Shown: positions 32,466 to 41,416, counted from the first letter of the stretch. The stretch: 64,000 nt of DNA from Hyphomicrobiales bacterium (GCA_900465675.1 UBJR01000014.1:17584-81583), one strand, 5' to 3'. Program-made: numbers and translations. Notes: a model not told the origin generated them from the letters alone.

Positions 32466-33947
32466 ATGACGTGCAAACTATCGCTGGCAACGCTTGCCGA
32501 GGCGGCCAAGACGGCCACGGTTCCGGCCTATGACCGGGCGTCGCTCTCAGCCGGCATCGTGCACTTCGGCGTCGGCAATTTTCATCGCGCCCACCAGGCG
32601 ATCTATCTCGACGATCTCTTTAACGAGGGGCAGGATCACGACTGGGCGCTTGTCGGCGCCGGCATGCTGCCGTCGGATGCGTCGATGCGCGAAAAGCTCG
32701 CGGCGCAGGATTTCCTGACGACGGTGGTCGAGCAGGATAACAACAAGACGGCGGCCCGGGTCACCGGACCGATGATCGACATCCTGCCGGTCGGCGATTC
32801 CAAGGCGATCATCGCCAAGCTTGCGGATCCCTCCATCCGCATCGTCTCGATGACGATTACCGAGGGTGGCTATTTCATCGACGCTTCCGGCAAGTTCAAT
32901 CCTGAGCATCCGGCGATCGCCGCCGACGGCAAGAACCCGTCCGAGCCGAAGACCGTGTTCGGCCTGATCGTCGCCGGTCTGAAGGCGCGCAAGAACAAGG
33001 GCATTATTCCCTTCACGGTGATGTCCTGCGACAACATTCCGCATAACGGCGTGGTCACCACCAACGCCGTTGTCGGTACGGCGAAGCTGTCGGATCCGGC
33101 CTTCGCCGATTGGATCAAGGCCAACGTTGCCTTCCCGAATGCCATGGTCGACCGCATCACGCCGGCAACCGGCCAGCGCGAGATCGACCTGCTGAAGGAT
33201 CAGTTCGGCATCGAGGACAACTGGCCCGTCTACTGCGAAGAATTCAAGCAGTGGGTGCTGGAAGACAAGTTCACCGCAGGCCGTCCGGCGCTCGAAAAGG
33301 TCGGCGTCACCTTCGTGCCTGATGTCACGCCTTACGAGCATATGAAGATCCGCATCCTGAACGGTGGGCATGCGGCGATTGCCTATCCGGCAGCGCTGAT
33401 GGACATCCACTTCGTTCACGATTCGATGGAAGACCCGCTGATCCGCGCCTTCCTGGCGAAGCTCGAAAAGGACGAGATCATTCCGATCGTGCCGCCGGTG
33501 CCAAATACCTCGCTGCAGGACTATTTCGAGCTGATCGAGCGCCGCCTGCTGAACCCGAAGATCGCCGACACCATCCCGCGTCTGGCGCAGGACGGCTCCA
33601 ACCGGCAGCCGAAATTCATCCTGCCCTCGACGCTCGACAATCTCAGCCAGGGCAGGGACGTGGTGGGTCTGTCGCTGGTCTCGGCGCTCTGGTGCCGCTA
33701 CTTCGCCGGCAAGACAGACAGCGGCAAGGAGATCGTCTTCAACGATGCCAGCGCCGACCGTCTGCACGCGGCTGCGGTCAAGGCCAAGGACGATCCGGCG
33801 GCCTTCCTCGCCTTTGACGATATCTTCGGCGAAGTCGCGAAATCGGAGCTCTTCCGCAAGCGCTTCGCCCATGCCCTGAAAACGCTGTGGGAAAAGGGCA
33901 CTCGCGAGACGCTGCAGCTCTATCTCGACGGCAAGCTTGCAGTGTAA
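32466..33947 (+). CDS. mtlK: Mannitol 2-dehydrogenase (polyol dehydrogenase)
   Basis: A 493-residue long-chain polyol dehydrogenase. The N-terminal nucleotide fold begins HFGVGNFHRAHQ near residue 31, and the C-terminal domain has the catalytic-lysine region MKIRILNGGHAAIAYPA near 290-306. Enzymes of this type oxidise D-mannitol to fructose and often D-arabitol to xylulose and sorbitol to fructose. The ATG at 32466 follows GAGGA. It is separated from smoK by about 100 bases of GC-rich hairpin-forming sequence. The separate sorbitol dehydrogenase (smoS) found in some rhizobia is absent here. Confidence 0.93.
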   Translation: MTCKLSLATLAEAAKTATVPAYDRASLSAGIVHFGVGNFHRAHQAIYLDDLFNEGQDHDWALVGAGMLPSDASMREKLAAQDFLTTVVEQDNNKTAARVTGPMIDILPVGDSKAIIAKLADPSIRIVSMTITEGGYFIDASGKFNPEHPAIAADGKNPSEPKTVFGLIVAGLKARKNKGIIPFTVMSCDNIPHNGVVTTNAVVGTAKLSDPAFADWIKANVAFPNAMVDRITPATGQREIDLLKDQFGIEDNWPVYCEEFKQWVLEDKFTAGRPALEKVGVTFVPDVTPYEHMKIRILNGGHAAIAYPAALMDIHFVHDSMEDPLIRAFLAKLEKDEIIPIVPPVPNTSLQDYFELIERRLLNPKIADTIPRLAQDGSNRQPKFILPSTLDNLSQGRDVVGLSLVSALWCRYFAGKTDSGKEIVFNDASADRLHAAAVKAKDDPAAFLAFDDIFGEVAKSELFRKRFAHALKTLWEKGTRETLQLYLDGKLAV

Positions 33948-34032
33948 GCAGATATGACGGCGGCACATGCCGCCGTTGCCGCCTGGCGGGATGCAGGACG
34001 GTCATGCGTCCTAGAACGATGGTTGGTCTTCC

Positions 34033-34722
34033 ATGACTGATGCTGAGACACGGCTGGTCATATTCGATTGCGACGGCGTGCTTGTCGATAGCGAGCCGAT
34101 CTCGGTCAATGTCCTCGTCGCGGCGATGAACGGTCTTGGCGTGCCGATCACCGAAGAGGAGGTCTATGGCCGCTTCCTCGGCAAGAGCCTGGCGACCGTC
34201 ATCGAAACGATGAAGAGCGACTACCACGTTCATGCCGGCGAGGAATTTCTCGAGCGGATGCGGATCGATCTCTACAGCCGCTTCCGCAACGAGCTGAAAC
34301 CGATCGACGGTATCGGCGAGACCATCGATGCGCTCGACATTCCCTGTTGCGTTGCGTCCTCCAGTCAGGTCGAACGCATCGAGCTGTCGCTGTCGGTCAC
34401 CGGTCTCATCAGCAAGCTGCCGCATATTTTCAGCGCCAGCATGGTGAAGAACGGCAAGCCCGCGCCGGACCTTTTTCTGCATGCCGCGCGTGAAATGCAG
34501 GTCGAGCCGAAGAATTGCGTGGTCGTCGAGGACAGCCCGGCGGGCATCGAGGCGGCGAAGGCCGCCGGCATGCGCGTCTTTGCCTTTACCGGCGGTTCGC
34601 ATGCGAATTTCGAAGGCTATCGTGCTGAACTTGACCGGCTTTCGCCCGAAGCCGTGTTTGACGTGATGCCTGAATTGATACACCTTATCCAGAAACAAAA
34701 GCTGGATGGGATGCACCCCTGA
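34033..34722 (+). CDS. HAD-superfamily phosphatase/mutase, beta-phosphoglucomutase type
   Basis: A 229-residue cytosolic hydrolase. The nucleophile and acid Asp12 and Asp14 lie in VIFDCDGVLVDSEP, motif II Ser in VASSSQVERI, Lys in MVKNGKPAPD and the Mg-binding pair in VVVEDSPAGIEAA. It shares one base with the next gene (TGATG), so it is coupled to the pentulose kinase. It may dephosphorylate a dead-end sugar phosphate formed by the kinase or from fructose. Rhizobial polyol loci often contain this gene, but its substrate is not known. Confidence 0.87.
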   Translation: MTDAETRLVIFDCDGVLVDSEPISVNVLVAAMNGLGVPITEEEVYGRFLGKSLATVIETMKSDYHVHAGEEFLERMRIDLYSRFRNELKPIDGIGETIDALDIPCCVASSSQVERIELSLSVTGLISKLPHIFSASMVKNGKPAPDLFLHAAREMQVEPKNCVVVEDSPAGIEAAKAAGMRVFAFTGGSHANFEGYRAELDRLSPEAVFDVMPELIHLIQKQKLDGMHP

Positions 34723-36308
34723 TGCATGATCACGTGGTTGCGGTGGATGTTGGCACCGGCAGTGCGCGCGCCGGCGTCTTCGATGCCGGCGGCCGGTTGC
34801 TGGGCAAGGCCGAGCATCCAATCATCATGAACAGGCCGCGGGAAAACCACGCCGAGCACGATTCCGAAAATATCTGGTCCGCCGTCTGCATCTCGGTGCG
34901 CAAGGCCGTTGAGCAATCGGGCGTGGCGCCTGCTTCAATCGGTGCGATCGGCTTTGACGGGACGTGCTCGCTCGTCGTGCGCGATGTCGAGGGCAGGCAG
35001 ATTTCTGTTTCGACCGGCGGCGAGAAGCGCTTTGACACCATCGTCTGGCTGGATCACCGGGCGCTGCAGGAAGCGGATTTCTGCACGGCGACGCAGCATG
35101 CCGTTCTCGAACATTCCGGGCATTTCATGTCTCCCGAGATGGAGATGCCGAAGCTGATGTGGCTGAAGACGAAGGTTCCGGGCACCTGGATGAATGCCGG
35201 CTACTTCTTCGATCTTGCCGACTTCATGACCTGGAAGGCCACGGGATCCCTCAGCCGCTCGCGCTGCACGCTGACGGCGAAATGGAACTATCTTTCCCAT
35301 GAGAAAGACGGCTGGCGTAAGGACTTCCTGGCGCAGATCGGTCTCGACGATCTGCTGGAGCGGGGGCACCTGCCTGACGAGACGGTGCCGGTCGGCTCCA
35401 GCGTCGGGACGTTGACGCAGGAGGCTGCCTCGGCGCTGGGGCTGACGACCGCCTGCCATGTTGCAGCCGGGATGGTCGATGCCTATGCCGGTGCGCTTGG
35501 CACACTCGGCGGCTATGCGGCCGACCCGCGCGAGCTTGAACGCCAGCTGGCGCTGATTGCAGGCACATCAAGCTGCATCGTTTCGTTTTCGCGCGAACGG
35601 CGGCCGAGCCACGGCATGTGGGGGCCATATTACGAAGCGGTGTTTCCGCAGTCCTGGCTTGTCGAAGGCGGCCAGTCGGCGACCGGCGCCCTGCTTGATC
35701 ATATCGTGCGCATGCATGCGGCCGGCGGCGAGCCGACGGCGGCGTTGCATCAGAAGATCGCAGCCCGTGTCGCTCAGCTCCGTGCTGAAGAAGGCGACGA
35801 TGCGCTTGGCGCCAGGATCTTCGTACTGCCTGACTTTCATGGCAACCGCTCGCCGCTTGCAGATCCCCACGCCGTCGGCGTTGTCAGCGGGCTGACGCTC
35901 GATACCTCCTTCGACGGTCTTTGCGCGCTCTATTGGCGGACTGCCGTCGGGATTGCGCTTGGTATCCGCCATATCCTCGAGACGATGAAAGAGTACGGCT
36001 ACGTTCCGGATACGCTACATGTGGCCGGCGGCCACGTGAAGAACCCGGTGTTGATGGAGCTTTATTCCGACGCGACGGGATGTAAGGTTGTGGTGCCGAA
36101 AATGAACGAAGCCGTCCTGCTCGGTACGGCGATCGCGGCTTCCGCCGCCTGCGGATTACACAAGGATCTGGCAGCGGCCGGGACCGCAATGTATCCCGGC
36201 GGCGACGAACGCAGCCCGAACGCGGCCAAGCGGGCGATGTACGACCGCGAATACCGGCGGCTGCTGGCCATGTACCGGCATCGCGCCGAGCTGGAAGCGA
36301 TGGATTAG
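34722..36308 (+). CDS. FGGY-family pentulose kinase (ribulokinase-like)
   Basis: A 528-residue FGGY kinase. The N-terminal phosphate loop reads AVDVGTGSARAGVF, the catalytic-Asp motif GMVDAYAGALGTLGG is near residue 250, and the ATP-binding end has VAGGHVKNPVLMELYSDATG near 430. The pattern fits the D-ribulokinase/xylulokinase-like subgroup (5-carbon kinase) better than glycerol or gluconate kinase. It would phosphorylate xylulose or ribulose from arabitol or ribitol oxidation. It is the last gene of the smo operon and overlaps the convergent regulator by four bases. Confidence 0.87.
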   Translation: MHDHVVAVDVGTGSARAGVFDAGGRLLGKAEHPIIMNRPRENHAEHDSENIWSAVCISVRKAVEQSGVAPASIGAIGFDGTCSLVVRDVEGRQISVSTGGEKRFDTIVWLDHRALQEADFCTATQHAVLEHSGHFMSPEMEMPKLMWLKTKVPGTWMNAGYFFDLADFMTWKATGSLSRSRCTLTAKWNYLSHEKDGWRKDFLAQIGLDDLLERGHLPDETVPVGSSVGTLTQEAASALGLTTACHVAAGMVDAYAGALGTLGGYAADPRELERQLALIAGTSSCIVSFSRERRPSHGMWGPYYEAVFPQSWLVEGGQSATGALLDHIVRMHAAGGEPTAALHQKIAARVAQLRAEEGDDALGARIFVLPDFHGNRSPLADPHAVGVVSGLTLDTSFDGLCALYWRTAVGIALGIRHILETMKEYGYVPDTLHVAGGHVKNPVLMELYSDATGCKVVVPKMNEAVLLGTAIAASAACGLHKDLAAAGTAMYPGGDERSPNAAKRAMYDREYRRLLAMYRHRAELEAMD

Positions 36309-37162
36309 CCGCCGCCGCGGCCTTCGCCGAGGATGGCGCCGAATTCCGCCATGCGGCGTTCGCGCTGGAAGGCCTCGTCGCCGGCCGCGGCAATCACCGT
36401 TTCCGACAGGCAATCGAGCAGTGCCATCAGCGGCGGCAGGTTGTCTTCGTCCGGCACGCGTGACGGAGGCAGTGTCAGCATGATGTTCGACTGCTCCGGC
36501 ATCCAGTCATTGTTTTCCGCAGTGATCAGCACCACCCGGTAGCCGTAGCGCCTTGCTGTTCTGGCAAGTAGCCTGGCGCGGGCAAAGCGCCGGCAATCGA
36601 TGATGACGAGCAGTGCGCCTTCGCCGGTCTGTCGGGCGAAGAGTTCGGCAAAGCGGCTCCCCGATCCATCGAGCGCGCGAACGCCATCGCGGGCGTGGGT
36701 AAGGCGCTGGGCAAAATGCGAAGCGAAACCGGTCAGGCGTACATGGGTGGCGATGAAGACTTCGCGGGCGCTTGAAATCATTGACGCCGCCTCAGCCCAT
36801 TGGGGCTGCGCGGTCAGGTGGTAGATATGGTGCATCGCCTGGATCTGTTCGGTAACCAGCAGCGCTAGCGGCTTGCCGCTCGATGCGTCGGTCTGCAGCT
36901 CGTTGAGCGAGGTCTGCAACTGAACCGGCGATGTGACCGCCGTTTCGCGGATATGGATCTTGACGCTGTCGAGGCCCTGATAGCCGAGCGCGCGCAGGAA
37001 GCGCCCGACCGTCATTGGGCTGAGATCCAGCCGGTCGGCCACCGAGGCCGCGGTTTCAAAGGGCAGGTCGTTCAGATGCTCGGTGAAATACTTCGCGATC
37101 CGGCGCTCCGCTGGCGTGCCGGACTTCACGTAATGCCTGAGCTTCTGGACGAAGTCTTCCAC
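36305..37162 (-). CDS. RpiR-family transcriptional regulator
   Basis: A 285-residue full-length RpiR protein. The N-terminal helix-turn-helix lies at about residues 35-60 (ASVADRLDLSPMTVGRFLRA) and the SIS sugar-phosphate domain covers about 110-260. The start is a GTG at 37162 behind GAGGGG. It is convergent with the pentulose kinase gene and shares four bases with it at the stops. It may tune the polyol operon, but the position gives no direct proof. Confidence 0.88.
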   Translation of the reverse strand: MEDFVQKLRHYVKSGTPAERRIAKYFTEHLNDLPFETAASVADRLDLSPMTVGRFLRALGYQGLDSVKIHIRETAVTSPVQLQTSLNELQTDASSGKPLALLVTEQIQAMHHIYHLTAQPQWAEAASMISSAREVFIATHVRLTGFASHFAQRLTHARDGVRALDGSGSRFAELFARQTGEGALLVIIDCRRFARARLLARTARRYGYRVVLITAENNDWMPEQSNIMLTLPPSRVPDEDNLPPLMALLDCLSETVIAAAGDEAFQRERRMAEFGAILGEGRGGG

Positions 37163-37397
37163 GCAACGGGCCCCTCACTGGCGAAAACGCGTCTTGCGGA
37201 TGCGCGCGGGCGAGACTTGCCGTTTGCAACTATTTCCGGAAGCTGCGTCTCAGGCTCAAGTTTAGATCGAATATTTTCCAGTATATATTAGTGTTCAATT
37301 GCAGACAAGTTTTCCATTGCTGCATGTACTTTTATTTCCGCTTGCCGTTCTGCGCGGGGATTCCTACATCCTGGGTCAAACCACGGAGACGCCACGC

Positions 37398-38111
37398 ATG
37401 ATCCTTGACGCCGCCCGCCTGTCCTTCCGCAACCTGCTTGCTCCCGAGACACGCTCAGTGTTCTGGAAGGTGCTGGGTTTGACGCTTCTGGTGCTGGTCG
37501 GGCTGTGGTTCGTGCTGCGCAGCCTGTTTGCGACGCTGCTCTTTCCCTGGATTGCTGGTTTCTTTCCACAGATGCCCGAATGGGCGGGGTGGCTGAGCTT
37601 CGTCTTAGCCATTCTCGCCGGTCTTGGGTTGGCGCTCGGCCTTGCCCTTCTTCTGTCTCCGGTGACGGCGCTGATTGCCGGTCTGTTTCTGGATGACGTT
37701 GCAGAGGTTGTGGAGAAGCGCGATTATCCGAACGACCGGCCGGGCACGGCAATGCCGCTCGGACCGGCGTTGACGAGTTCGATCAAGTTCCTCGGAGTGG
37801 TGGTTCTCGGCAATATCATCGCGCTGCTTCTGCTCTTCATCCCCGGCGTCAATCTGATCGCCTTCTTCGTGGTGAACGGTTATCTGCTCGGGCGGGAATT
37901 CTTCGAGTTTGCAGCGATGCGCTTCCGGCCGCCCGAGGAGGCCCGCGCCTTCCGGGCAAAGCACGGATCGACGGTCTTCCTGGGCGGCCTTGTCATCGCG
38001 GCCTTCCTTGCTGTGCCGTTTCTCAACCTTCTGACGCCGCTCTTTGCCGCCGGCATGATGGTGCACCTGCACAAGCTGGTCTCGCAGAAGGATCCAGCCT
38101 TCAGAGGCTAG
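37398..38111 (+). CDS. EI24-domain membrane protein, CysZ-like
   Basis: A 237-residue protein with four or five hydrophobic segments (LGLTLLVLVGLWFVLRSL near 28, LAILAGLGLALGLALLLSPV near 72). It belongs to the EI24/CysZ family (DUF540), in which E. coli CysZ is a sulfate channel. The ATG at 37398 follows GGAG. No sulfur genes are nearby, so sulfate transport should not be assumed. Confidence 0.8.
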   Translation: MILDAARLSFRNLLAPETRSVFWKVLGLTLLVLVGLWFVLRSLFATLLFPWIAGFFPQMPEWAGWLSFVLAILAGLGLALGLALLLSPVTALIAGLFLDDVAEVVEKRDYPNDRPGTAMPLGPALTSSIKFLGVVVLGNIIALLLLFIPGVNLIAFFVVNGYLLGREFFEFAAMRFRPPEEARAFRAKHGSTVFLGGLVIAAFLAVPFLNLLTPLFAAGMMVHLHKLVSQKDPAFRG

Positions 38112-38112
38112 G

Positions 38113-38538
38113 TCAAGCTGGCAGTGCCGAAGCGTCGTACATGGCGGCGAATTCGGCGCTCGGCGGGATCGGCTTGATGATGTCGATCAGCACGCCGTTG
38201 GGGTCGGCGGTGATGAAGTGCCGCTGGCCGAAATCCTCGTCACGCAAATCGCGCATGATCGGCAATCCCGCGGCCTTGCAGGCCGCGTAAATGGTATCGA
38301 CATCCTCGACCTCGAAATTCAGAAGCAGGCCGGAGACCCTGCCGCGCGCCTGCTCGGGGATGGTCTCGTGGCTGCCGTCCAGGATCGCGAGGTTGATCCG
38401 CTCGTCTTCGGCGGATTGCAGGTGGACATACCAGTCACTTTCAAACAGCGCCTGAAAGCGGAAATGCGTCATGTAGAAAGCCGCCGTTGCCGCCACATCG
38501 CCGGTCATGATGACCGGATAATAGCTCGTCGATTTCAT
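38113..38538 (-). CDS. VOC-family (glyoxalase/bleomycin-resistance fold) protein
   Basis: A 141-residue single-domain protein. The start is the ATG at 38538, with AGGAG seven bases upstream. The paired beta-alpha-beta modules are visible as MTGDVAATAAFY (near residue 11) and VEDVDTIYAACKAAGLPI (near 77), and GQRHFITADPNGVLIDI supplies the C-terminal Glu/Asp-type metal region. Members bind or modify electrophilic small molecules. It is divergent from a TetR gene with inverted repeats between them, so it is probably inducible by its own ligand. Confidence 0.85.
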   Translation of the reverse strand: MKSTSYYPVIMTGDVAATAAFYMTHFRFQALFESDWYVHLQSAEDERINLAILDGSHETIPEQARGRVSGLLLNFEVEDVDTIYAACKAAGLPIMRDLRDEDFGQRHFITADPNGVLIDIIKPIPPSAEFAAMYDASALPA

Positions 38539-38559
38539 TTCATCGCTCCTTTTTAATTT

Positions 38560-38608
38560 ACGTACAGTTTGTATGTTTTTTCGTTTAACATACATGCGGT
38601 GTGTATGT
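38560..38608. promoter_or_regulatory. Two candidate TetR sites between VOC and TetR genes
   Basis: ACATACA (38588-38594) and TGTATGT (38602-38608) are reverse complements seven bases apart. A second pair, ACGTACA (38560-38566) and TGTATGT (38570-38576), has one mismatch and a three-base gap. All four half-sites share the TGTATGT sequence, suggesting that the adjacent TetR protein covers both divergent promoters. Confidence 0.55.
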
Positions 38609-38619
38609 AAATAGGTGAT

Positions 38620-39195
38620 ATGACCAGGACCAATCGCGAACGAACCGAACAGACGCAGCAGGCACTGATCGCGGCTGCACGGCGCCTCTTTGTCGACAAA
38701 GGCTATGCCGAGACCGCGACGCCGGACATCGTCTCGGCGGCGGGCGTGACGCGCGGCGCGCTCTATCACCATTTCGAAGACAAGCGAGCGCTGTTCCGGG
38801 CGGTCATCGAGCTGGAGGCGGGAAAGGTGGCGGAGGAGATCGAGAGCCGCTCGGCGGATGCGCAATCTCCAAGGGATGCACTGCTCACGGGTGCATCGGC
38901 CTATTTCGATGCGATGGCGGCTGAGGGACGTACACGGCTGCTGCTGCTGGAGGCGCCAGCGGTTCTCGGCGCCGAGGCTTCGGCGATCGACCGGGAGAAT
39001 GCGGAGGAAAGCCTGCGCCGGGGCTTGGCGGCGATGCTGCCCGCCGGAACGATGCAGCTGGGAGCACTGACGGCATTGTTGTCGGCCGCCTTCGATCGTG
39101 CTGCGATCGAGATCGAGCAGGGTGGGGTGCGGGCAGATTACGAGCAGGCGATTGCCAGCTTAGTCGATGGCCTCGCCGATCATCTGCGGCGGTAG
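38620..39195 (+). CDS. TetR/AcrR-family regulator
   Basis: A 191-residue regulator. Its helix-turn-helix covers about 32-55 (TPDIVSAAGVTRGALYHHFE), a typical AcrR-like sequence. The ATG at 38620 follows AGGTGAT. Its 3' end overlaps the convergent nth gene by 36 bases. Divergence from the VOC gene and the shared TGTATGT half-sites suggest local control of that gene. Confidence 0.9.
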   Translation: MTRTNRERTEQTQQALIAAARRLFVDKGYAETATPDIVSAAGVTRGALYHHFEDKRALFRAVIELEAGKVAEEIESRSADAQSPRDALLTGASAYFDAMAAEGRTRLLLLEAPAVLGAEASAIDRENAEESLRRGLAAMLPAGTMQLGALTALLSAAFDRAAIEIEQGGVRADYEQAIASLVDGLADHLRR

Positions 39196-39939
39196 CTCGA
39201 CGAGCGGCGCGGGGATGTCCCACGTCTTCTCGGCAGACTTGCAGATATCGGCGATGACGCAGCGCTCGCATTCGGGGCGTCTTGCCTTGCAGGTGTAGCG
39301 GCCATGCAGGATCAGCCAGTGGTGAGCGTGGTAGAGATACTGCTTCGGCACCACCTTCATCATCCGCTCTTCGACTTCATCGGGCGTCTTGCCGGGCGCG
39401 AGCCTGATGCGATTGGCGATGCGGAAGATGTGGGTATCGACGGCCATCGTCGCCTGGCCGAATGCCATGGAGAGCACGACATTCGCGGTCTTGCGGCCGA
39501 CGCCGGGCAGGCGGATCAGCTCTTCGCGCGTCTGCGGCACGACACCGCCGAATTCATCGACCAGCATCTGCGACAACGCAATGACGTTCTTCGCCTTGTT
39601 GCGATAGAGGCCGATCGTCTTGATGTAATCGCGAACCTTTTCCTCGCCGAGGGCAAGCATCTTTTCCGGCGTATCGGCGGCCTTGAAAAGCGCCCGTGTC
39701 GCCTTGTTGACGCCGGCGTCGGTCGCCTGCGCCGAGAGCGCCACGGCAACCACCAAGGTGAAGGGGTTGCTGTGTTCCAGCTCGCCCTTCGGTTCTGGCC
39801 GCTGGATCGAGAAGCGGCGGAAAATCTCCTCCCGCTCGGCTTCGGAATAGGCGCTTCGGACCGCCGCCGTCTTGCGGCGGGCGATCACTTTTGAGTTTTG
39901 CGAAATGCGGGAAGCGGATTTGAGTTTCGGTTCGGCCAT
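39160..39939 (-). CDS. nth: Endonuclease III (DNA glycosylase/AP lyase)
   Basis: A 259-residue base-excision repair enzyme that removes oxidised pyrimidines. The helix-hairpin-helix LPGVGRKTANVVL holds catalytic Lys150, Asp169 is in VDTHIFR, and the iron-sulfur cluster cysteines are C217, C224, C227 and C233 (C-x6-C-x2-C-x5-C). ATG at 39939 is preferred; an earlier in-frame ATG at 39963 would overlap the start of the divergent gene. A basic N-terminal extension of about 30 residues (KLKSASRISQ) is common in rhizobial homologues. Confidence 0.95.
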   Translation of the reverse strand: MAEPKLKSASRISQNSKVIARRKTAAVRSAYSEAEREEIFRRFSIQRPEPKGELEHSNPFTLVVAVALSAQATDAGVNKATRALFKAADTPEKMLALGEEKVRDYIKTIGLYRNKAKNVIALSQMLVDEFGGVVPQTREELIRLPGVGRKTANVVLSMAFGQATMAVDTHIFRIANRIRLAPGKTPDEVEERMMKVVPKQYLYHAHHWLILHGRYTCKARRPECERCVIADICKSAEKTWDIPAPLVELPPQMIGEAID

Positions 39940-39961
39940 CGACAATCTATACTCATCAGCC

Positions 39962-40459
39962 ATGACGGAAAGCAACGCCGACAGCGCGGTCGAACAGCCT
40001 GTTTTCGCCGCCGAACTCTTCCCCTACCGGTCGCTCGGCCGCAAGGGGTTTCGTGTGCTGCTCGCGCTTTCCGGTGCCGTCTGCCTGATGTACGGAATGT
40101 TCTTCGTCGTGACGGGTGCCTGGCCGATCGGCTTTTTCTTCGGTCTCGATTTCGCGCTTCTCTACGGTGCCTTCTGGCTGAACTACCGCTCCGGACGTGC
40201 GCGGGAAGAGGTCACCGTTTCGCGAAGCGACGTGGCGATCCGCAAGTTTGCGCCGTCGGGCAAGATGATCGAGCACCATTTTAATCCGTTCTGGACGCGC
40301 TTCCTGGTGCGGCGGCATGAGGAGATCGGCATTCTCTCCATGCATGTTGCGGGTGAGGGGCGGCGCACGGATATCGGCTCATTCCTCAATCCCGATGATC
40401 GCGAAAGTTTCGCCAAGGCCTTCAAGGGCGCGCTGGCGACGGTGAAGCGGCGGATCTGA
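39962..40459 (+). CDS. DUF2244 integral membrane protein
   Basis: A 165-residue protein with a central pair of hydrophobic spans (about residues 32-50 and 55-72) and a soluble C-terminal part rich in charged residues. It matches the DUF2244 family, widespread in alphaproteobacteria, whose members are often near nth. No function is known. The ATG lies 22 bases from the preferred nth start, so the two promoters must overlap. Confidence 0.8.
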   Translation: MTESNADSAVEQPVFAAELFPYRSLGRKGFRVLLALSGAVCLMYGMFFVVTGAWPIGFFFGLDFALLYGAFWLNYRSGRAREEVTVSRSDVAIRKFAPSGKMIEHHFNPFWTRFLVRRHEEIGILSMHVAGEGRRTDIGSFLNPDDRESFAKAFKGALATVKRRI

Positions 40460-40528
40460 AAGCCGCGCAAGAAACGGGTGGTTTCGCAGATCCCGCTTGA
40501 TTATCTCCTTGATACAAGGAGAAATACG

Positions 40529-41401
40529 ATGAACATGATCGCAAATCTGAACAGAGACATCACGCCTGATGGTCCCGATTACGAGACCGTTCGGCGGGTC
40601 ATCGAATTGATCACCGAGGATTATCGCGACCAGCCTTCGCTGGAAGACATCGCCGCGCGCCTCAACCAATCGCCGACGCAATTGCAGAAGACCTTCACGC
40701 GCTGGGCCGGGCTTTCGCCCAAGGCCTTCCTGCAGGCGGTGACGCTCGATCACGCCAAGCGCCTGTTGCGCCAGGAAGAGCTGCCTTTGCTGGAGACGTC
40801 TTTCGAGGTCGGTCTCTCCGGCCCCAGCCGTCTGCACGATCTGTTCGTCACCCATGAGGCCATGTCTCCGGGCGAGTGGAAGGCAAGGGGCGGCGGGCTG
40901 ACCATTCGCTACGGTTTCCACACCTCGCCCTTCGGCGTCGCGCTGGTGATGGCCACCGATCGCGGGCTGGCCGGGCTCGCCTTCAGCGATCTCGGCGACG
41001 AGGCGGCCTGCCTGGAGGATATGACCTGCCGTTGGCCGAATGCCGACTATGTCGAAGACCGGCAGGCGACGGCGCCTTATGCCGAGCGGATCTTCCAGCC
41101 CGGCAAATGGTCGTCCGAGCAGCCGCTTCGCGTCGTGCTGATCGGTACCGATTTTCAGGTGCGCGTCTGGGAAAGCCTGCTGAAGATCCCCTTCGGCAAG
41201 GCCGTGACCTATAGCGACATCGCCAGCGACATTGGTAGCCCGAAAGCCATGCGTGCCGTCGGTGCGGCTGTCGGCGCCAACCCGATCTCATTCGTGGTGC
41301 CGTGTCACCGCGCGCTCGGCAAGAGCGGAGCGCTGACGGGATATCACTGGGGTTTGACGCGCAAGCGCGCCATGCTTGGCTGGGAGTCGGCGCACGCCTG
41401 A
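40529..41401 (+). CDS. AraC-HTH / O6-alkylguanine-DNA methyltransferase fusion (Ada-like)
   Basis: A 290-residue protein starting at ATG 40529 with an AAGGAG site. Residues about 20-118 are an AraC-type DNA-binding domain (SLEDIAARLNQSPTQLQKTF). The C-terminal half is an Ogt methyltransferase with active-site Cys259 in VVPCHRALGKSG. The N-terminal zinc domain of E. coli Ada, whose cysteine senses methylphosphotriesters, is missing. It can therefore repair O6-methylguanine, but its response to damage must differ from Ada. Such two-domain forms are known in alphaproteobacteria. Confidence 0.9.
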   Translation: MNMIANLNRDITPDGPDYETVRRVIELITEDYRDQPSLEDIAARLNQSPTQLQKTFTRWAGLSPKAFLQAVTLDHAKRLLRQEELPLLETSFEVGLSGPSRLHDLFVTHEAMSPGEWKARGGGLTIRYGFHTSPFGVALVMATDRGLAGLAFSDLGDEAACLEDMTCRWPNADYVEDRQATAPYAERIFQPGKWSSEQPLRVVLIGTDFQVRVWESLLKIPFGKAVTYSDIASDIGSPKAMRAVGAAVGANPISFVVPCHRALGKSGALTGYHWGLTRKRAMLGWESAHA

Positions 41402-41416
41402 AAAGTTTGCGCGAGC

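Noticed and set aside
32547..33968. A 473-codon minus-strand frame over mtlK
   Set aside because: mtlK is strongly supported, and the opposite frame has no domain or start signal.
33957..33976. ACGGCGGC / GCCGCCGT hairpin after mtlK as a terminator
   Set aside because: No T run follows, and the HAD and kinase genes downstream appear to belong to the same operon.
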